From positions 1 through 62,078 of the forward strand of contig JAKAZA010000002.1 in the NCBI GenBank assembly GCA_021816155.1: a DNA stretch of 62,078 nt. The letters are read 5' to 3'. This document shows, piece by piece, positions 50,104-59,680 of the stretch. Each line of letters starts with the position of its first letter. The stretch's first letter is position 1. The notes under the pieces are model-generated. The model saw only the letters and a list, made by a program, of their open reading frames with translations. It was not told the origin of the DNA and did no database searches. Source of the stretch: Pseudomonadota bacterium. Its GTDB lineage: Bacteria > Pseudomonadota > Alphaproteobacteria > Caulobacterales > Caulobacteraceae. The translations under genes and the position numbers were made by a program.

Positions 50104-51306
50104 TTGACGGAGGGTCGTTCTTCGTTGCTACCTTGTTTCGAGCCAGGATCGGGACCGAAGCGGATCTTGGCCGTGGACGGCGGCGGCGTGCGCGGGGCGC
50201 TCGCCGTCGGCATCATCGCGCGGATCGAGCAGACGCTGCGTGAAAAGTACGGCCGCCCCGACCTCGTCCTTTCCGACTACTTCGACCTGATCGGCGGCAC
50301 TTCGACCGGCGCCATCATCGCTGCCGGCCTTGCGCTCGGCCGCAGCGCCGACAGCCTCGCCGACCTCTACCGTCGCCTGGGCCCCAGGGTGTTCCGCGGC
50401 GGCGGCCCGCGCGTGCCGCTGGTTCAACCGCGGTTCGACCCGCGCCGGCTGGAGACGGTGATCAAGGAGGAACTGGGCGCGGCGACGCTGGGCGGCGCGG
50501 CGTGGAAGACCGGTTTCGCCGCCATCGCCAAACGCGTCGACACGGGCTCCAGCTGGGTGCTGACCAACTGCCCTCGCGCCAGGTACTGGGAAGGCGACCC
50601 CGAGGAGAACGCCCGCGAGCCCGATCCCGCCAGGCGGCTCACCCTGCCCAACCGCGACTATCCTCTAGCCACCGTCGTCCAGGCGAGCGCAGCCGCCCCG
50701 TTCTACTTCGACATCGTGCGTCTCGAAGTGACCCACAATGACAGCGGCGCCTTCTTCGACGGCGCGGTCACGCCGCACGGCAATCCGGCGATGCAGCTCG
50801 CAATGGTGGCCCTGGCGCCGCCTTTCGGCTTCGGCTGGCAGTCAGGGGATGACAAGCTGCTGATCGTCTCGGTCGGCACCGGCCAGGCGCGGCCCATGCG
50901 GCCGGAATGGGCGTCGCGGCCGGCAAGGTTGGCGATCTGGAAGGCGATCCACGCCTTGACCTCGCTCAGCTACGACACGAGCCAGCTCGCGATTTCGATG
51001 CTGCAGTGGCTCGGAACCTCGCCGCAGCCGTGGATCGTCAACAGCGAGGTCGGCGACTTCTCGGGCATGAACCCCGGCCCGCCGCTCTGGACGTTCGTAC
51101 GCTACGACGCCCCGCTTGAAGCGCGCTGGCTGGCGGCGCATCTCGACAACCCGCCAGATCCGTCGCTGCTACCCAGGCTGTCACGCCTGGACGATGACCG
51201 GCAGGTCCCGGCCCTCTATGACATCGGACTGCGCGCCGGCGAGCGTCTGGTGAAGCGGGAGCATTTCGCGGACTGCTTCGATCCGGGCCCGACCTCGCCC
51301 GCGTAG
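50104..51306 (+). CDS. Patatin-like phospholipase
   Basis: DGGGVRGAL, GGTSTGAIIAAG, FFDGAVT: oxyanion, Ser and Asp motifs intact. Confidence 0.94.
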   Translation: MTEGRSSLLPCFEPGSGPKRILAVDGGGVRGALAVGIIARIEQTLREKYGRPDLVLSDYFDLIGGTSTGAIIAAGLALGRSADSLADLYRRLGPRVFRGGGPRVPLVQPRFDPRRLETVIKEELGAATLGGAAWKTGFAAIAKRVDTGSSWVLTNCPRARYWEGDPEENAREPDPARRLTLPNRDYPLATVVQASAAAPFYFDIVRLEVTHNDSGAFFDGAVTPHGNPAMQLAMVALAPPFGFGWQSGDDKLLIVSVGTGQARPMRPEWASRPARLAIWKAIHALTSLSYDTSQLAISMLQWLGTSPQPWIVNSEVGDFSGMNPGPPLWTFVRYDAPLEARWLAAHLDNPPDPSLLPRLSRLDDDRQVPALYDIGLRAGERLVKREHFADCFDPGPTSPA

Positions 51307-51336
51307 CCGCCCGCACCCACCCCAGACTCGGACCGG

Positions 51337-53316
51337 ATGAACGACGTGACACGCCCTTCGGCGGATTCCGCAGCCGTCGACATCGAAGCGGTCGGCGATG
51401 TCGCGGACCAGCTGCCGCTGGTCGTGACCGTAGGCTTCACCGGTCACCGCGCGGTCGGGGACCCGGACGAGGCGCGGCGCCTGGTCCGGGCGGCGCTGGC
51501 CATTGTCGGCGAAGCTTTTGACCTTCTCATCGCATCGCCGCTGGCCGAAGCCTACGACGGAGCGGCGCGGCTGCGCCTGGTGGTCGGCCAGGCGCCGGGC
51601 GCCGACCGCGTCGCGGCGGAGGTCTGGCGCGAGGAGGGACTCGGCGAGGTTCACGCCGTCTACCCGTTCAAGGCGCCGACCGGCGAGGCGGCCTACACAG
51701 ACCGGCCCGAAAGCGGCGACCCCGACACGCGGGTCGAGCCGACGCCGGAGTTCGCCCCGTGGACCGGGTTCGACGCCTACGGCCTCGGCCTCGAGAGCGA
51801 TCAGGCGCACGCGGAGGTGGGACGGTGGCTCGTGCGGCACGCGGACCTTCTGATCGGCTGGTGGAACGGCGAGCCCGGCAAGGGCCCCGGCGGCGTCGCC
51901 GACACGATGATCCGGGCGCTCGACCGGGGCCTGCCGGTGATCTGGCTGCAGCCCGGAGACGGGCGCGTCCGGCTGATCGCCCCCGGCGCCTCGCGCCGCC
52001 ACGCGGACGCGGCCGAGGCGATCAAGGGAGTGGGCGATCTGGCCGGACCGCTTTCATCGCAGGCGTTGGCCGAGCTGCTGCGTCCGGCGCTCTCCCCGCC
52101 AGGCGACCCTGAGTCGAACCCGCATGATCCCGAGGTGGTCGCGCGGCTCGATTATGTGGCGGTCGACCCGCTGCGGGTCCGCCCAGGCCTCTATGGACTG
52201 GGGCAACGCTTCCTGAATCGCACGCTTTGGCGTTCCTACCGACTGTTCGAGAGCCTCGCCGGGCGCGAGCCGCCGATCGAGGCGAGCGCACCGCCGATCC
52301 CGCCGGGCCTCTCCGGCGAGCCCGGTTTCGCAAGGCTGCAAGCGGCCTCCGCCGAGGCCGGCGCGCGAGCCGACGAGCTGTCGGCCATCCATCGTTCGCA
52401 GCAGCTGTTGCTGATTGTGCTGGCGATCGCCGCCGTGCTCGTAGGCGCCCTGCCTCCGCTCCTGACCGCCGGATTGGACAATCCGCCCCGAGCCCAGGCC
52501 GGGGCCACGTTCGCTCGCGCCGAGGCGCTCAACAAGGCGGCGGCGGACGCAGCGCGGGCGGCCGCCTCGGTGCACGCAGGGGCCGCCGGGGTGGAATTCT
52601 GCCTTGGCCTGCTCGCCGCGGGCGTCGCGTTCACGGCCCGGCGGGCGCACCGCCACAGACGCTGGAGCGACGCGCGCCGCCTCGCCGAGCGTCTGCGCGG
52701 CGCCATCGCCACCTGGCCGCTCGGGTTCGACGTCGCCGACGGGCGCCTGTCGCCGCCGCAGACCTGGACCGAGTGGCGGGTGCGGGCGGTGCTGCGCGCC
52801 GCAGGCCCCCGGCGCGGCTGGCTCACCCGCGAACGCTTCGCCAGGACCGCCGATTGGGCGGCCGGCCAGCTGATCGACAGCCAGATCGCCTACCACGACC
52901 GCCAGCGCCGCGTGGCGCACCGGATCGAGCGGGTGGTGCGGGGGATAGAAGGCGGCTCGTTCGCTGTCCTGATGCTGACCCTCGCCGGCTACGTCGCCCT
53001 CGTCGTGGGTCTCCGGCTCGCGCAGGCGCCGCCCCCTCCGCCGACCATCAGCGCGCTGGTCACGCTGCTGAGCGCCGTGTCGCCCGCCATCGGCGCCGGA
53101 TGCCTGGCGCTCGACGCCACCAACGGCTTCGGCGAGATCGCGCTGCACTCCGAGCGGCTGAAGTCGGAGTTCGAACACCGCAGGCGCGAGCTTGGCGGGG
53201 GCGTTGACGAGTACCACCACGTTCAAGCCGTGATCCGGAGCGCTGCACAGCTGCTGCGGGACGAGAACGACGCATGGCGCGACAGCCTGCTCAGGCGCCG
53301 GATCGTCCGCGCCTGA
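51337..53316 (+). CDS. SLOG-like N-terminal domain fused to a multi-TM, SLATT-like C-terminal region
   Basis: VTVGFTGHRAVGDPDEARR, VVGQAPGADRVAAEVWREEGL, ADLLIGWWNGEPGKGPGGVADTMIRALDRGLPVIWLQ; four predicted TM helices; RRWSDARRLAERLRGAIATWPLGF. Confidence 0.8.
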   Translation: MNDVTRPSADSAAVDIEAVGDVADQLPLVVTVGFTGHRAVGDPDEARRLVRAALAIVGEAFDLLIASPLAEAYDGAARLRLVVGQAPGADRVAAEVWREEGLGEVHAVYPFKAPTGEAAYTDRPESGDPDTRVEPTPEFAPWTGFDAYGLGLESDQAHAEVGRWLVRHADLLIGWWNGEPGKGPGGVADTMIRALDRGLPVIWLQPGDGRVRLIAPGASRRHADAAEAIKGVGDLAGPLSSQALAELLRPALSPPGDPESNPHDPEVVARLDYVAVDPLRVRPGLYGLGQRFLNRTLWRSYRLFESLAGREPPIEASAPPIPPGLSGEPGFARLQAASAEAGARADELSAIHRSQQLLLIVLAIAAVLVGALPPLLTAGLDNPPRAQAGATFARAEALNKAAADAARAAASVHAGAAGVEFCLGLLAAGVAFTARRAHRHRRWSDARRLAERLRGAIATWPLGFDVADGRLSPPQTWTEWRVRAVLRAAGPRRGWLTRERFARTADWAAGQLIDSQIAYHDRQRRVAHRIERVVRGIEGGSFAVLMLTLAGYVALVVGLRLAQAPPPPPTISALVTLLSAVSPAIGAGCLALDATNGFGEIALHSERLKSEFEHRRRELGGGVDEYHHVQAVIRSAAQLLRDENDAWRDSLLRRRIVRA

Positions 53317-53456
53317 AGCGGCGGCGCATATCCTTTCCAGCGCTAGGCGCACCGCGCGACGCGAGTCGCCAATAATCGCAGAAGAGATCGCCTGGCCCCT
53401 CGTGCACGAAGAGGAGCGCATCGCCATCGGCGGCTCTGGGCGCTAATACTCGCGAG

Positions 53457-54089
53457 ATGAGCGATGCAGGCCTGTCGAACTGGGACCGCCGATTCGCCGA
53501 CGAGGGTTACCTCTTCGGCGAGCGTCCGAACGCCTTCCTCGAGCGCCAGCGCGAGCGGTTGCCTGCGAGCGGACGTGCGCTCGCCGTGGCGGACGGCGAG
53601 GGCCGCAACGGCGTCTGGCTCGCCCAGCAGGGATTGCGGGTTCTCGCCGTCGACGCCTCGGCGGTAGGCCAGGAGAAGGCGCGAAAGCTGGCGAAGGCGC
53701 GGGGCGTGAAGCTCGAGTTCGAGCTGGCCGACCTCGCTGGCTGGACCTGGCCCTCGGCGGCGTTCGACGTGGTGGCGGCGATCTTCGTCCAGTTCGCGGG
53801 GCCCGACCTGCGCGCGGCGATGTTCCGCGGCATGAAGGAGGCCCTCAAGCCGGGCGGGCTTTTGCTGCTCGAAGGCTATCGCCCCGAGCAGCTCGGCTAC
53901 CGCACCGGCGGCCCGCCGATCGAGGAAAACCTCTACACCGAGGCGCTCCTGCGCGAAGCGTTCGCCGACATGGAGGTGCTCGAACTCAGGGCCTACGACG
54001 CCGCTATCGAGGAAGGCCGCGGCCACAACGGCATGTCGGCGCTGATCGACCTGGTGGCGCGCAAACCGGCCCAGACGTTCGCCCGCTAG
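53457..54089 (+). CDS. Class I SAM-dependent methyltransferase (TehB/tellurite-type)
   Basis: NWDRRFADEGYLFGERPNAFLERQRERLPASGRALAVADGEGRNGVWLAQQGLRVLAVDAS. Confidence 0.93.
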   Translation: MSDAGLSNWDRRFADEGYLFGERPNAFLERQRERLPASGRALAVADGEGRNGVWLAQQGLRVLAVDASAVGQEKARKLAKARGVKLEFELADLAGWTWPSAAFDVVAAIFVQFAGPDLRAAMFRGMKEALKPGGLLLLEGYRPEQLGYRTGGPPIEENLYTEALLREAFADMEVLELRAYDAAIEEGRGHNGMSALIDLVARKPAQTFAR

Positions 54090-55522
54090 CGCTTGATCGA
54101 AGCGTCCAGGAACTTGCGCATGCCGGCGCCGTAAGGCGGACGCAGCTGCTTCAGCGGGCCGACGTCGTTCCTGAGCTGCGTGTAGACCGACTTCCTGTGG
54201 CTGAATTCCTTGAAGCCGTCGTGGCCGTGGTAGCTCCCCATCCCCGAGGGTCCGATGCCGCCGAACGGCAACTCTTCCTGGGCGATATGGAAAATCACGT
54301 CGCCGACGGTCACGCCGCCCGAGGTCGTCCCGTCCAGCACCTTCTGGCGCTCGGCTGGGTCGTCGCCGAAGTAATAGAGGCCCAGCGGCCTGTCGTGGGC
54401 GTTGACGTAGTCGAGCGCCTCGTCGATCGCGGAGTAGCTCTTCACAGGCAGCACCGGGCCGAAGATCTCCTCCTGCATGACCTTCATGTCGTCGGTGGGG
54501 TCTATGATGAGGGTGGGAGCGATCTTGCGGTAGGGCTGCTGCGTCAGGTCCTCGTCCGCCGGGTTGATCTGGACGACGCGGGCGCCCTTGGCCCGGGCGT
54601 CCTCGATGTAGCCCATGATCCGGTCATAGTGCCGCTGAGCGATGATCGCGGTGTAATCGGGGTTGTCCTTGATGGTCGGGAACATCCGCCTCACCGCGGT
54701 CGTCGCCTCGGCGACGAAGCCGTCGACGCTCTCCTTCGGCGCCAGCACGTAGTCGGGGGCGAGACAGATCTGGCCGGCGTTCAGTGTCTTGCCGTTCATG
54801 ATGCGCGCGGCCGCCACGGGCAGGTTGGCGCTCCGCCCGATGACGACCGGGCTCTTGCCGCCCAGTTCCAGCGTGAGCGGGGTGAGGTTGTCGGCTGCCG
54901 CCCGCATCACATGCCGGGCGATCGCGGTCCCGCCGGTGAAGATCAGGTGGTCGAACGCCAGGCGCGCGAACGCCTCGCCCAGTTCGGGGCCGCCCGTGAC
55001 GACCGCGATCTCCTCGTCGGAGAACGCGCCGCCGATCATGGTGGCCATCAGCTCTGAAGTCGCGGGCGTGTATTCCGACGGCTTGATCATGGCCCGGTTG
55101 CCGGCTGCGAGCACTCCGGCCAGCGGCGCGAAGGTGAGGTTCACCGGGAAGTTCCACGGGCTGATGATCCCCACCACCCCCTTGGGCTGGAAGCGTATCT
55201 CGGCCTTGGCGCCCAGGAGGCCCAGCAAGGCGGGGCTCAGGGGCCGCTTCTCCGGCTTCATCCAGCGGCGCAGGTTCGCCTTGGCGTGCTTCAGCGGTCC
55301 GATCGACGAGCCGATGTCGGTGAAGGCGCTGGCCTCGGGCGAACGCGAGCCGAAATCGGCGTTCAACGCTTCGACGATCTCCTTGCGGTGGTCGACCAGC
55401 AGGGCGATCGCGCGGTCGATGCGCTCGATACGCTTGGCCTCGCTGGGCGGGCCGTCGCGCAGGTGCGCCGCTTTCTGCCGCGCCAGCAGAGCCTGCATGG
55501 AGGCTGAGTCATATGCCGCCAT
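54086..55522 (-). CDS. Coniferyl-aldehyde dehydrogenase-like aldehyde dehydrogenase
   Basis: GIISPWNFPVNLTFAPLAGVLAAGNRAMIKPSEYTP, LELGGKSPVVIG, LNAGQICLAPDYVL. Confidence 0.94.
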   Translation of the reverse strand: MAAYDSASMQALLARQKAAHLRDGPPSEAKRIERIDRAIALLVDHRKEIVEALNADFGSRSPEASAFTDIGSSIGPLKHAKANLRRWMKPEKRPLSPALLGLLGAKAEIRFQPKGVVGIISPWNFPVNLTFAPLAGVLAAGNRAMIKPSEYTPATSELMATMIGGAFSDEEIAVVTGGPELGEAFARLAFDHLIFTGGTAIARHVMRAAADNLTPLTLELGGKSPVVIGRSANLPVAAARIMNGKTLNAGQICLAPDYVLAPKESVDGFVAEATTAVRRMFPTIKDNPDYTAIIAQRHYDRIMGYIEDARAKGARVVQINPADEDLTQQPYRKIAPTLIIDPTDDMKVMQEEIFGPVLPVKSYSAIDEALDYVNAHDRPLGLYYFGDDPAERQKVLDGTTSGGVTVGDVIFHIAQEELPFGGIGPSGMGSYHGHDGFKEFSHRKSVYTQLRNDVGPLKQLRPPYGAGMRKFLDASIKR

Positions 55523-55656
55523 CGCCGGTGCTCCTGTCGTCCGCGAGGTTGCCTCGATCACAAGAGCGGCCGACCGCGCGGCTTCTGTCAAGCCTGCGCG
55601 GTAGGCTCGTCTGCTCCGGTGCAATCGCGGTGAAGCTCGTATAAGACCGCCGCCGC

Positions 55657-56037
55657 ATGGGGATGCAGTGGATGGATCGCGTCTGGCGCGGGAGCGGCTT
55701 GCTGCTCGTCGCGCTGGCGCTCGCGCTGCGTCTCGCCGCTCCCGACGGCTGGATGGTGGCCGGCGGCGCGGACGGGCCGAAGCTCGTCATCTGCACCGGG
55801 CACATGCCGGCGTCGCCGGACCATCCCGACGGCCATGGGGGCAGCGGCCACAGCGACCATCCTTGTGTCTTCGCCGGCGCCCATATCTCGCCCGCGCCTC
55901 CCCTGCTCGCCGCGACGCTTGCGCCGACCATGGCCTCGTACGCCGCGCCGGTCCCCTCGCCGCTGACCGATCAGCGCCCCGGCCGCGGCCTCGCTGCGCC
56001 GCCGCCGCCCTCGCACGGCCCCCCGCACCTCGCCTGA
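55657..56037 (+). CDS. DUF2946-like small His/Cys-containing protein
   Basis: LVICTGHMPASPDHPDGHGGSGHSDHPCVFAGAHISPAPP, N-term hydrophobic segment. Confidence 0.7.
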   Translation: MGMQWMDRVWRGSGLLLVALALALRLAAPDGWMVAGGADGPKLVICTGHMPASPDHPDGHGGSGHSDHPCVFAGAHISPAPPLLAATLAPTMASYAAPVPSPLTDQRPGRGLAAPPPPSHGPPHLA

Positions 56038-56050
56038 CAGGCTTGCCACC

Positions 56051-56077
56051 GCCGCGCGCCAGGAGCTGGCGCGCGGC
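56051..56077. promoter_or_regulatory. Strong intercistronic hairpin
   Basis: GCCGCGCGCCAG-gag-CTGGCGCGCGGC perfect 12-bp stem; second weaker hairpin at 56092..56107. Confidence 0.75.
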
Positions 56078-56127
56078 TTCTTAGCCATGCGCCGGGGTCC
56101 CCCCCGGGCGTCAGGGATCATCAACTC

Positions 56128-57120
56128 ATGTATCGACTTCTTGCGATCGCGGCCGCCGCGGCGCTCGCCGCCGCGCCGTCCGCGGCCCTCGCTTGCGCCT
56201 GCGGGTGTGGCATTTTCGACGTCGGCCAAGGCTCCTTCATGCCTAACAACGCCAACTCCGGGCTCGAGGTCTGGTACCGGTTGGCCTACATGGACCAGAA
56301 CCAGAACTGGGAGGGCGACCATAAGGCGCCCGCGACCGACAATACTGACAAGCAGATCAACACGACGTTTCACTTCTTCGGCGGCCAGTACGTGGTCAAC
56401 CGGAAGTGGTCAGTGATGGTCGAGATGCCATTGTTCGACCGTACGTTCGTCTCCACTGACGATGGCTCGGTGTTCGGACCGGCGGGAACCATCTACCGGG
56501 CGCACGACTTCGCGCTCGGCGATCTCGAGATTATGGGCATGTACACCGGCTTCTCCGACGATCTGTCGACCGGCCTTGGCGTGGGCGTGAAAGCGCCGAC
56601 GGGCGATTGGCATGGACCGACCGGTCCGCTCGGCGGCCCGGAAATAGACCGGGACACGTTGCCGGGGACCGGCAGCACCGACCTGCTCGTCGAAGGCTAC
56701 CACGCGGGTTCGCTGAACAGGAGCAACACGCTCGGCTACTTTGTCCAGGCCAAGTTCGACGCCGCCGTGGCCACGCAAGGCCAATATCGGCCGGGCGACG
56801 AGTTGGACGCTGCGGCCGGCGTCGCCTACGATCTCGGCTCCTTCGGTCCCATCACGCAGATCACGCCGGTGCTGCAGTTGCTGAACAGCTATCGCCTCCA
56901 CGACACCGGGGCGAATGCCGACCCGCTGAACTCGGGCTACGAGCGCGTGCTGATCGATCCTGGTCTGTCGGTGCGCATAAGGAACGTGCGCCTCGACGCC
57001 GACATCGCCATCCCGCTCTATCAGCACGTCAACGCCGCCGCGAGCCCGGCCATCGAAGGCGCGGCCGGGCAGCTGGTGGCGGGAACGCTTCTGAGCTTCC
57101 AGGCGGCCTACGACTTCTGA
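56128..57120 (+). CDS. Outer-membrane beta-barrel-like protein with N-terminal CACGCGIF Cys motif
   Basis: Signal peptide then CACGCGIFDVGQGSFMP; C-terminal LLSFQAAYDF typical of OM proteins. Confidence 0.8.
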   Translation: MYRLLAIAAAAALAAAPSAALACACGCGIFDVGQGSFMPNNANSGLEVWYRLAYMDQNQNWEGDHKAPATDNTDKQINTTFHFFGGQYVVNRKWSVMVEMPLFDRTFVSTDDGSVFGPAGTIYRAHDFALGDLEIMGMYTGFSDDLSTGLGVGVKAPTGDWHGPTGPLGGPEIDRDTLPGTGSTDLLVEGYHAGSLNRSNTLGYFVQAKFDAAVATQGQYRPGDELDAAAGVAYDLGSFGPITQITPVLQLLNSYRLHDTGANADPLNSGYERVLIDPGLSVRIRNVRLDADIAIPLYQHVNAAASPAIEGAAGQLVAGTLLSFQAAYDF

Positions 57121-57129
57121 AGGAGTGAC

Positions 57130-57627
57130 ATGAGATCCATCGTTCTGGCCGCGCTGGCCATCGCCGCGTTGCTGGGTCCTGCGGCGGCGCATGCGGACGG
57201 CTACCGCGTCGGCGCTCCGGCGCCGGAGGTGGTCGTGAAGGGCCTGCAAGGCCAGTCGATCGATCTCGACAAGCTGAAGGGTCACGTGGTGGTGGCCAAC
57301 GTGTGGGCCACCTGGTGCGGCCCGTGCCGGGCGGAGATGCCGATGCTCGACGCCTTCTACCGCGCCCATCGCGGTCAGGGCGTGGAGCTGATCGGCCTCT
57401 CCGCCGACCGCACCCGCGACCTGTCCGCCGTGCGTCGCGTCATGTCCGGGTTCAGCTATCCCGCCGGACTCCTGGCCCAGGCGCGCGTCGACCGCCTCGG
57501 CGAGGTGCGCGTGCTGCCGGTGACGCTGGTGATCGACCGCGCCGGCGTGGTCCGTGACGTGTTCGGCGCGAACGGGACGCCGCTCACCGAGGCGCGGCTC
57601 GAAGCGGCGGTGAAGCCGCTGCTCTGA
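57130..57627 (+). CDS. TlpA-family thiol-disulfide reductase
   Basis: VVVANVWATWCGPCRAEMPMLDAFYRAH. Confidence 0.95.
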   Translation: MRSIVLAALAIAALLGPAAAHADGYRVGAPAPEVVVKGLQGQSIDLDKLKGHVVVANVWATWCGPCRAEMPMLDAFYRAHRGQGVELIGLSADRTRDLSAVRRVMSGFSYPAGLLAQARVDRLGEVRVLPVTLVIDRAGVVRDVFGANGTPLTEARLEAAVKPLL

Positions 57628-57634
57628 CGGGCGG

Positions 57635-58864
57635 TCAGAACCGGAGCGCCCCTATCCGTCCGATCCAGCGCAAGAAACCGGCCACATAGCCGACCTGGCG
57701 CTTGCAGAAGGCGCGGCACCAGTCCGCTGCTTCGCCTGGCGAGGTGGTGAAGGCCGCGCCGACTGTGTCGGCCATGGTCGCGCCGCGCTCACCCATCTGC
57801 CTTGGCGGCCCGACTGTCGTATCGATCGCGGTCTGGTGCTCGATCTCGGCGTTCAGCTCGGCGCCGACCAGCACCACCATCGCGGTCATCCAGACCCAGA
57901 GCATGTAGGCGATGAGCGCGCCGAGCGAGCCATAGGTGACGCCGAAGTCGGCGATATTGTTGACGTAATAGGAGAACGTCAGCGAGACGCCGAGCCAGGC
58001 CGCGGCCGCCAGAACGGCCCCGAACACGACCCATCGCCACTGCGCGTGTCGGCGGCTCGGTCCGTAGCGATAGAAGAGCGAGAAGAAGACCGCGGCGATC
58101 ACGAACACCGTCAGCCATCGCACCGGTCCCCACCAGTCCGCCAAGCGGTGAAGGCCGATATCGCGGAAGAAGACCGGTGCGGCGATCAGCACGCTGACCA
58201 CGAGACCGAGGAACACCAGCGCAGCCAGTGTCGCAGCGTAGGTGACGAGGCTTCGACGCAGGTAGTCGCGTTTCTCGGTTTCGTCGAAAGTGATGTTGAG
58301 TCCGTCGAAGAGCGCCTTCATGCCGGCGTTAGCGCTCCATACCGACAGCAGCGTCGAGACGACGAACGCGATCGACAGGGTCGCATGCCTCTGGCCCGCG
58401 AGCCGCACCATCTGGTCGCCGATCAGCTTCACCGCATCTGCCGGGAGGATGCGCGCGATGTGCGGCAGTTCGCGCTCGACCGTGGCGACGTTGGAGAAGA
58501 GGCCGTACAGCGAGACGAACGCGGCGATCGCCGGAAACGTCGCGAGCAGGACGTAGAAGGTGACCCCGCCGGCCAGCGCCGGCAGCCGGTCGCGACCCAT
58601 CTCGCGGTAGGTGCGCCAGAGGATGTCCTTCCAGCCGAGCGGCGGGATGGCGAGCGGCGAGCCGGCGCAGCGACCGCGTCGCGGCTCGGCTGCGTCGAGT
58701 TCGGCGGGTGTAAGCCGGCGCGGTTCTGCCGCGACGACCTTGCGCCGGCGCGGCCATACGGCGGCGACAGCCATCGCAGCCATGGCGAGCCACGGCGCGG
58801 CGAGGCGCAAGGGCGCCCTGCCGCGCGTTCGGCCCTCGCGGGGGCGCGCGCTCCGATCGCTCAT
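57635..58864 (-). CDS. YihY/virulence factor BrkB family membrane protein
   Basis: ILWRTYREMGRDRLPALAGGVTFYVLLATFPAIAAFVSLYGLF, VTYGSLGALIAYMLWVWMTAMVVLVGAELNAEIE. Confidence 0.95.
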   Translation of the reverse strand: MSDRSARPREGRTRGRAPLRLAAPWLAMAAMAVAAVWPRRRKVVAAEPRRLTPAELDAAEPRRGRCAGSPLAIPPLGWKDILWRTYREMGRDRLPALAGGVTFYVLLATFPAIAAFVSLYGLFSNVATVERELPHIARILPADAVKLIGDQMVRLAGQRHATLSIAFVVSTLLSVWSANAGMKALFDGLNITFDETEKRDYLRRSLVTYAATLAALVFLGLVVSVLIAAPVFFRDIGLHRLADWWGPVRWLTVFVIAAVFFSLFYRYGPSRRHAQWRWVVFGAVLAAAAWLGVSLTFSYYVNNIADFGVTYGSLGALIAYMLWVWMTAMVVLVGAELNAEIEHQTAIDTTVGPPRQMGERGATMADTVGAAFTTSPGEAADWCRAFCKRQVGYVAGFLRWIGRIGALRF

Positions 58865-58912
58865 GCCAACGCTCACCTTGCGTTTGCCTGGCCGGCGCGG
58901 CAGGGGAGCACC

Positions 58913-59677
58913 ATGACGACCGCCCGTATCGCCGCACTTTTCAGGCATCCTATCAAGGGGTTCACGCCGGAAAAGGTGAGATCGGCCACGCTTGAGCCGG
59001 GCAAGCCGTTTCCGGGCGACCGACTCTATGCGCTCGAGGACGGCCCGAGCGGCTTCGATCCCGCCCGTCCGAGCTTCATCCCCAAGCAGCGCTTCGCGGT
59101 GCTCGCCAAGATCGCCGAGGTGGCGAAAGCCAAGACACGCCTTGACGACACGACGGGCGCATTCCACGCCCGCGCCGAAGGCATGGCCGACTTCAGCGGA
59201 GACCTTCGGGAGCCTGCCGGGCGCGCCGCGTTCGAAGCGTGGACGACGGAGTTGCTCGGCGACGCCGCGGGCGGTCCCTTGCGCCTTCTCGACGGCGTCG
59301 GCCACCGCTTCCTCGACCACCCGCTGGGCCATGTCTCGATCATCAACCTCGCCAGCGTGCGCGACCTGGAAACACGGCTCGGAAAGGCCCTCGACCCGCT
59401 GCGGTTCCGGGCCAACCTCTACATCGACGGCTGGCCGGCCTGGGCCGAGAACGGCTGGGAGGGCCTCCGCCTGACCCTGGGCGAGGCGGAGGCCGAAGTG
59501 TTCAAGCCGATCGTCCGCTGCGCCGCGCCGGGCGTCGATCCCGAAACCGCGTTGCGCGACCTCGACATCCCCGCCGAGATGCATCGTCTCTACGGGCACA
59601 TGCTTTGCGGGATCTACGTGCACGTGAAGACGGCCGGGGTGGTGCGCGAAGGCGACACGGCGCACCCGCCGCCTTGA
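58913..59677 (+). CDS. MOSC domain protein
   Basis: IAALFRHPIKGFTPEKVRSATLEPGKPFPGDRLYAL, FRANLYIDGWPAWAENGWEG, RCAAPGVDPET. Confidence 0.92.
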   Translation: MTTARIAALFRHPIKGFTPEKVRSATLEPGKPFPGDRLYALEDGPSGFDPARPSFIPKQRFAVLAKIAEVAKAKTRLDDTTGAFHARAEGMADFSGDLREPAGRAAFEAWTTELLGDAAGGPLRLLDGVGHRFLDHPLGHVSIINLASVRDLETRLGKALDPLRFRANLYIDGWPAWAENGWEGLRLTLGEAEAEVFKPIVRCAAPGVDPETALRDLDIPAEMHRLYGHMLCGIYVHVKTAGVVREGDTAHPPP

Positions 59678-59680
59678 TCC

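Noticed and set aside
57836-59677. 613-aa plus-strand ORF
   Set aside because: The first ~360 codons are antisense to the YihY/BrkB gene; the real gene is the MOSC protein from 58913.
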